14,373 nucleotides of DNA from Cerrena zonata (lineage: Eukaryota > Basidiomycota > Agaricomycetes > Polyporales > Cerrenaceae), in NCBI GenBank assembly GCA_038087015.1, contig JASBNA010000169.1, forward strand, positions 1-14,373. Reading direction: 5' to 3'. Shown here piece by piece: positions 9,131-14,373 of this stretch. The notes beneath the pieces were generated by a model. The model had not been told where the DNA came from, ran no database searches, and saw only the letters and a list, made by a program, of their open reading frames with translations. Position 1 is the stretch's first letter. Each line of letters opens with the position of its first letter. The position numbers and the translations under genes were made by a program.

Positions 9131-9591
9131 TGTTGCTAGACGTCCACATCCATCAACAAATCAACAACTTGTTCAACAAACTTGACCTAATGGCATCAAT
9201 TCACGGACCGAAAGGCTGATAGTCTGCGCTCACCATCTCCACGGTCTATAACTCCACTCCTTCAGACTTTCTGTAGAGTTGTATCGAAGAGAACAGATGG
9301 ATCCAGAATTTTCCCTCATCTATCTTCTACGTTCCCTCCAACAGTGTTCTCGTCCCACTCTCCAGGAACGCCAGCATGAAACACCATCGATCACCACATT
9401 ATCTTCAACATTCCAATATCCCCATGGATTCAAACCTGATATTTAACCCATTCATCAAGTTCCTGATACAGTATTTCCTCCTTACATTCTTTATCGCCGC
9501 AAAAGCTTATCATCTTACTTACCTAACGCCCGTTTTCCGACATTCCCAGATCATATCCCGTAGAGCGCAACAAACTCTAACAAGTCGGAAG
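9131..9591 (+). promoter_or_regulatory. possible transcript leader with CAA-rich tract and short uORF
   Basis: A CAA/CATCAA-rich tract at about 9146-9184 resembles fungal 5' leaders. It is followed by a 10-codon upstream ORF (ATG at 9190, TGA ending 9219) and then by further pyrimidine-rich DNA. ATGs at 9376 and 9426 begin a frame that stays open to 9756 and includes a hydrophobic stretch (FLIQYFLLTFFIAA). The tract suggests transcription on the plus strand; what it encodes is unclear. Confidence 0.25.
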
Positions 9592-9965
9592 ATGGCGCCA
9601 CAACGTATTCGCACACTCGACAGCTTTCAGGTACCCGGTCCGACTCCCCTACCTTTCCATTTTCCATTTTATGCGATTTGTATCATGGATATGTGGGTTT
9701 TGAATTTCATTTTTCGAACATGTTCACAGTGGACTCCTGACTATCTGTCAATGTAGCCACCATCTTGCAGACATCGAGTGAAAATACCATCCTTCCAAGG
9801 TTTTTTTCTCCACTGTCATATCCCGCTCTTTCGCCATCCTGGGTGATAAGAATGCTCTCTGAGCCTGGGAAGATCATCCCTCTTGCCATTGCTTTGTCCC
9901 CCTTCCCATACTATCTACCGATTCTCCACGAGAACCTCTCAACGCTGGAAGTCTATTTTACATGA
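9592..9965 (+). CDS. candidate small hypothetical protein, two exons, 77 aa
   Basis: I do not recognise this protein. From the ATG at 9592 (context GGAAGATGG), 13 codons (MAPQRIRTLDSFQ) lead to a GTACCC donor at 9631. Using the CTTGCAG acceptor at 9770 (140-nt intron), exon 2 (9771-9965) adds 64 residues with one hydrophobic stretch (IIPLAIALSPFPYYLPIL) and a TGA stop. Other acceptors at 9729 and 9756 give shorter products. The intron is long compared with the 53-63 nt usual here. The surrounding pyrimidine bias could equally reflect a noncoding transcript. Confidence 0.2.
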
Positions 9966-11051
9966 CTTCTGTAATTCCTATTGTCGGTCCGACACTCCTT
10001 ACCCTATTTGTTTCAGCACTTTTATAGCGCATCGGCCCTTAACCCGACACTACCAACTTCAAGGAGACGATCTTCGCAGTCATGATTCCTATGCTAAGCA
10101 TAGTAGCTGACAGAGACACACAGGCCTTTACCTCGTTTCCTATCCCGCCAACGCCGACATTTACTAATTTTACACCATCGAAATCCTTACGAATAACATG
10201 TTATTTTCTTGTGAAGATCCCCGACCCAGACTCATACACCGGAATCTTATTCATGGCGAGCATCTGCTTATGGATCGTCACTATCCCGTCGGCCTTTACA
10301 TGCACCCTTCCCTCTATATAGTAATGCCCCCGAATCGATGGGATGTTCTCTTCCTCGAAGCTTGAGTTTAAGTTTGAAACTCTAAATGACTGGCAAGGCG
10401 ATGAACGTGAAAAGTGAAGGAGGGCCGAAAGCCCCGATGTCGAGTCTTCTTTGACAGCGAGGCTGAGGGTGTCAACGTCTCAAGAAGATCATAGCTTGGG
10501 AACGTTTGATTATGGACCCTGTAGTCGCTCCATTCGCGCCGATTGTCCTCATAAGGTTCTTTTAGTAGTTGATACGAAGGTGAGCTGTTATAGATTAGAC
10601 ACATTTGGCCTACTAACTTTCAAATATCTGGTTTCTCTATACAATTGGATAATACACGTTCTAGCTCGAATTTCAGCTGATCCTTTGCGATACAATCGAT
10701 ACGCCCGCAGGGTACCCCATGTCCTGAGCATTACACCACTACGTTGGAGCTAACGACCAATATAGTATCCAGCTTTCCTTTTTGGGGTAGAGACTCAAAC
10801 AGATGACCAGAACGTGTTTCCAGTATATAGTCACATTGTTTGCTAATGGATATAGCTAGTCTTAAGTTAATGCGCAGCAAATGTCAGCTCCAAATAACAC
10901 CAAGGAGGTGGCGATTGCAAAGTTGTTGCGACATCTTGGTCTGGGGTCGTGTTCTGAGAAACTCAGATGACCCGAGAAAGAGGCGTCCCTGTGTTGAGAA
11001 GTCTATTTCCCCGCATGAGGGTCCACCCTGTTTACCCGAGACCCACAACCC
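9966..11051. other. intergenic, no supported gene
   Basis: The plus strand stays pyrimidine-rich to about 10330, then composition becomes balanced. Short open frames exist on both strands (for example plus 10082-10321 and minus 10368-10604) but none has a domain, a strong start or paired splice sites. A 15-bp perfect palindrome with a 3-nt centre (CTATGC-TAA-GCATAG) lies at 10089-10103. The right end is the 3' flank of the glyoxalase-like gene. Confidence 0.5.
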
Positions 11052-12262
11052 CTACTGCGTTTCACTCGTAACCCAAACAAGCTTCCCAAATGGCGTCCAT
11101 ACTTCCTCCTTATCCTCTAATCCATGAATTCCTACTTCGTACAACCCAGCCCCTCTCTTCTCGAGCCACTTTTGTTCTTGCTCGTCTTTAGGTGCGCTCA
11201 CCTTCAACAGCACAGGTGTCTTGTTATTACCAGGAGAGCGTAGGTGGAGTGTACGTGACCCTGAGTCCGAGTCTAGGTTCGTAGTTTCGGAGGGCACTCC
11301 AGTAACAATAGCAAATTGCTCGAAAAGATTGGGGAGGTCTGCCTGCGAGGTTAGGAGTCGAACGTAAGCAATCCCACTTGCGTTATTTGGATGTGTTACT
11401 TCGTGCAATTCATGTGGCACCTAAACGACATGCACCAAAATGGAAGCATGAATTGAAGTCAGCTAACGTTACACTCTATACCCCTGAACCACATCCATGG
11501 TGAAACAAATGTCATCATAGACACACAGAAAACATACTAAAACGCGGGGTTGTAATGCGGAGAACAACTCTAAAACTCACACGAAACTCTCTCGGAGTCA
11601 AATCCCCGCAAAAGAACGGTAATCGACCCCTAATGTCTGAATCATTCCTAACGATAGGCGGGGTTCCTAGTTCGGTTGGTGCGTTTACTTTAGTCGGTTC
11701 CGGGGCGGTGATCAGCCATTCGAGTTTCTTCCCATCCACTCTCGTTCTTCCTCCTTTGACTTCGCTGTGATAGTGAACGTTCACATTGGAAGATGATGCA
11801 CGCTCATTGATGGTCGAGGCGATGGAGGGGTCACCGTTGTTGCCTAGGAAAGCAAAGTCGATATATCCGACTTCTTTCTTAGCCCATGGGTGGTCCCTAC
11901 GAGCTTGATGCTCGGGAGTATGGGGTGGATAGTCTGATAGGGGATGAGTGAAAGAGATGAGTTCGAGATAGACCCCATCTTTGAAGGCCTTCGGTAAGAA
12001 AAGGCTCAGTTTCCTTCGGTTTCGGAAGTGACTGGAAGTAAACGTACAACTAGGGCGTTCTCTGTAAAGCCATCCGCATGTGTCCCTCCAGGTGTTACAC
12101 TATGAATAGCATGTATCAACTTCACCTATATCGTGAGATAAGGCTTAGCACGTACCTGAAACCTAGCTCTTCCCAATTAGTGATAGTATCTTGAAGTGAT
12201 CCTGGTGGACTCAAGTGGACGATATGGTCCAATACATTGGTCAAAGGTTCGCGAGTCGCCAT
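11052..12262 (-). CDS. glyoxalase-like (VOC superfamily, Glyoxalase_3 type) protein
   Basis: Four exons (12262-12156, 12099-12048, 11988-11581, 11420-11052) give 311 residues; introns are 56, 59 and 160 nt, all GT-AG. Start: the first ATG, reading MATREPLTNVLDHIVHLSPPGS, the usual N-terminus of this family. Other family blocks are GGTHADGFTENALV (40-53, across the intron 2 junction), GVYLELISF (58-66), HPWAKKEVGYIDFAFLG, RLPFFCGDLTPRE (175-187) and HPNNASGIA (199-207). H13 or H16 and E62 sit where VOC proteins often carry metal ligands. VOC enzymes include glyoxalase I, dioxygenases and isomerases; the substrate cannot be told from sequence. No signal peptide is seen, so cytosolic is likely. 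It is divergent from the cation ATPase gene. Confidence 0.88.
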
Positions 12263-12339
12263 ATCAAGCTGTTAGTGATAACTGCAAGATGTGAAGTCAA
12301 GAGCTATTGCGAACGCGTAAACTTGTTTGTCACTCGGGA

Positions 12340-12358
12340 TTTATATGGAGGTGACGTC
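12340..12358 (-). promoter_or_regulatory. TATA box and CRE-like site of the glyoxalase-like gene
   Basis: Reading the minus strand, GACGTCA (12358-12352, a near-complete CRE/ATF site) is followed after a few bases by TATAAA (12345-12340), 77 nt before the ATG at 12262. The order and spacing suit a fungal promoter. Control by a bZIP stress factor of the Atf1 type is an inference from the motif only. Confidence 0.4.
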
Positions 12359-12362
12359 GTTC

Positions 12363-13630
12363 GATGGCGCCATCATGATATTGTTTGGACTAAGCTGGCG
12401 TGTAGGATTTGTGACCATTCAGGTACATAGTAGTCAACGATAGTTGTCCTCGATGTAAGTCGAGTGTTGGGATGTCACCATACAATAAGCACAAAAGTAT
12501 GGGAAACTTCAAGAAGTTGGCACCCATGATGAGCATTTCGTGGTGTCGAGATAGACTTATTGGCATGAGACCAGTTGTTGGGTACGTTCAAGAGACATAG
12601 TCATATCTTTCTGTTAGTTATAGGTGAATGGGCCGGGCATAACCACAACTAAGTGACTAGACCTGATCACCTTAGTGATAGTCCGGGAACAGGTAGGGTT
12701 GAGAGTGGTAAGGCGGCCATCAACCAGATCGATCGGTATTAGCCGTCTCTCCGAGTCTCGTAAACAAATGGTTCTTCTGCGACTTCACTTGCGGACTCAC
12801 AAGTCATCTGTCTTGCTATTCGTGCTTTCAATGTCGACTCTCTATTCTCTATTGATCCTCATGCTCAATATCCTATACACAACCCGTCATCAAGCACAGT
12901 ACCATGAAGTTCCTCTGACGGGTGATCCTCCCTACACTCACCTTTTCCGTTCCGAGACGGCATCACTACGGGTTCCTTACGGTCTTCTACTCCATTTATA
13001 TGAGCAACATTGCTCCTGTCCTCAATTCCTTTCCGGATAGTGCACTCTGTCAATGACGGAGCGTCCCGAAGCGATGGTCGACTGTGAATGAGTAGTTGTG
13101 ACCAAACCTTACGCTCTCAGTTAGGGAGCGGAGGTCTAGTGGACGCAATTGCTTTATACTGTGAGACCCGAAGGGACTATAGGTTCCAGATGCTCTGTGT
13201 CTGAGTCCTCGGACTATCTGCTATGGTGTTGATTCACCTTGTACAACAAAAGGAACAACACATTCGTGATGCAACTGTTGTTCTTTCGCCAGCAGTACTT
13301 TTGTTCTTCTGCGTTTGTCTCTTACTATGTTCCAACGTCTGGTATACGAGGATCGGAGATTGCTCGCCTGGTGTCGACCCACTGTTTGTGACAACAACTT
13401 CTCGCCACGTGGGATTCCTAATCTGGACTGAGTGGTTGACGAAAATATCTCACTAACGCTGAGGTGTTTTAGCTGTTCGTCCGCTACTTTTGAGGCGCAA
13501 TTCCAGAATGTACGTTAGGTCCAATCATGCCTCGCATGTGGCCATTCTCGTGTCCCGATAAGCCAGCTGCTTTCGGGAAATTGCTGAATTTTTTCGCGTC
13601 CGCGCAAAGTGCCCTCGAGCGTGAAAAGAA
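12363..13630. other. divergent intergenic region, possible minor ORFs
   Basis: This is the shared upstream region of the glyoxalase-like and ATPase genes. Two plus-strand ATG frames each encode one hydrophobic segment: 12768-13040 (90 aa, start MVLLRLHL, segment about residues 14-38, later GDPPYTHLF) and 13223-13456 (77 aa, start MVLIHLVQ, segment with LLFFCVCLLL). Neither has a recognisable domain, paired introns or a clear promoter. I do not call them genes. The rest shows nothing I can name. Confidence 0.4.
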
Positions 13631-13687
13631 ATGCTGATGCTGATGGGGTCTATTGACCTACCTACCCGTTCGGTCTCCCACCCATAA
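13631..13687 (+). promoter_or_regulatory. upstream ORF in the ATPase leader (18 codons)
   Basis: Three in-frame ATGs in a CTGATG repeat (13631, 13637, 13643) open an 18-codon frame that ends with TAA at 13685, 69 nt before the ATPase start. If the transcript begins upstream of it, it could lower translation of the transporter. The transcript start is not known. Confidence 0.35.
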
Positions 13688-13756
13688 GAGCAGGAGAGCG
13701 TCCTTTTTTGCCAGCTGTGCACATCTCCTATCACCCCTCTCTGAGGCTCTCCCACT

Positions 13757-14373
13757 ATGGACAGTGCTCCAGCAAAAAGCCCTCATGTTTCGCCCACGCC
13801 TGACGAAGAGATTCAAGCCACGCGGGCTGTTGTCTTTCCGGATGAACAAGGAGAGATCCACGAAGAGAAGCTTCACCATCTTCGTCCCAAGGGCGTGGAG
13901 ATGAAGCGTGAGATGACCAAGGAAGATAAGGAACTGGCAGCTGCAGGCTACGAACATCTTGACGAAGAAAAACACAAAGGCAAAGATGGCGACAAGGCAG
14001 ACCTCGAGAATGTCGATATCTACGAGCATAGCCTTAGCTTTACCGAACTCGGCGCCGCTCTTGAAACCACCCCGGACACCAAAGATCCAGCGCAATCCCC
14101 TGGACTCACTAACGACGAAGCTAAGGCTAGGCTTGCGCGAGACGGTCAAAATGTCCTGACACCTCCTAAGAAAAAGTCAGCCCTCCAAAAGGTGTGTGAA
14201 TCTCGATATGCTTCAATATGACGCGCAGATCTCAGATACAATCTTGTTGACAGTACATGGATTGTTTGATGACAATGTTCAATATTCTCTTGATCATTGC
14301 CGGCATCCTAGAATACGTACTCCTTGGTATCGATTTTAAGGTATGCCGGCTACTTAGTGTTGCACACTTAACT
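13757..14373 (+). CDS. P-type cation ATPase, Na,K-ATPase-like (type IIC), 5' part
   Basis: The product should be a membrane pump moving Na+, K+ or H+ using ATP. Only the N-terminus is in the window: exon 1 13757-14191 (145 codons), a 62-nt intron 14192-14253 (GTGTGT…TTGACAG), exon 2 14254-14340 (29 codons), and a GTATGC donor at 14341 whose intron runs off the edge. The ATG follows a CT-rich leader. Residues 1-115 are polar and highly charged. GLTNDEAKARLARDGQN (116-132) followed by LTPPKKKSA is the cation-ATPase N-terminal domain. Residues 146-174 begin the first membrane helix (FNILLIIAGILEYVLLGID), as in fungal type IIC pumps. The phosphorylation loop (DKTGT) and the rest lie beyond the window. 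A type IID (ENA) or other P-type II assignment is less likely but cannot be excluded from 174 residues. Confidence 0.88.

Noticed and set aside
10089..10103. Perfect 15-bp palindrome as a terminator or protein-binding site
   Set aside because: A single 6-bp stem is expected by chance in 14 kb and nothing around it supports a function.
12768..13040. An UstYa-like (DUF3328) membrane protein, from the N-terminal helix and a distal HC pair
   Set aside because: The frame is too short and lacks the two separated HxxHC-type motifs that define that family.
13125..13195. A possible tRNA or small structured RNA around the sequence TCTAGTGGACG and GGTTCCAGATG
   Set aside because: Neither box matches its consensus well, and I found no acceptor stem or complete cloverleaf.

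Overview
The window looks like nuclear DNA from an intron-rich basidiomycete fungus, most likely a Tremellomycete of the Cryptococcus/Kwoniella kind. The reasons are short GT-AG introns (mostly 53-63 nt) that interrupt genes near both ends, CT-rich leaders, about half GC, closely spaced genes on both strands, and four proteins that read as fungal families. The genus is an inference; no marker gene is present. Nothing suggests a plasmid, prophage, CRISPR array or recognisable transposon. Four genes are well supported. (1) 2737-3556, plus strand: a two-exon MCP1-like mitochondrial outer-membrane protein (DUF1691), apparently with a GC-AG intron. (2) 4788-7258, minus strand: an 804-residue glycogen-targeting subunit of protein phosphatase 1 (Gac1/PPP1R3 type) with a KSVHF docking motif and a CBM21 domain. 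(3) 11052-12262, minus strand: a four-exon, 311-residue glyoxalase-like (VOC fold, Glyoxalase_3 type) protein. (4) 13757 to the window end, plus strand: the 5' part of a P-type cation ATPase of the Na,K-ATPase-like (IIC) group, cut by the window edge inside its second intron. Layout: the left 2.2 kb holds no gene I recognise, but its minus strand carries a chain of good splice sites that can be read as up to four small spliced ORFs; the best is at 140-463. MCP1 and GAC1 are convergent and share a 1.2-kb stretch of 3' flank. GAC1's upstream side faces a gene-poor, pyrimidine-rich block (about 8100-10330) that may hold a small spliced gene or a noncoding transcript near 9130-9965. The glyoxalase and ATPase genes are divergent and share a 1.5-kb promoter region with a TATA box and a CRE-like site on the glyoxalase side and an 18-codon upstream ORF on the ATPase side. 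The four clear genes do not form one pathway. They are housekeeping or membrane functions: mitochondrial lipid contact, glycogen control through PP1, a small-molecule VOC enzyme, and cation transport. I see no cluster logic among them. The novelty, if any, lies in the unexplained left end and in 8600-10330.
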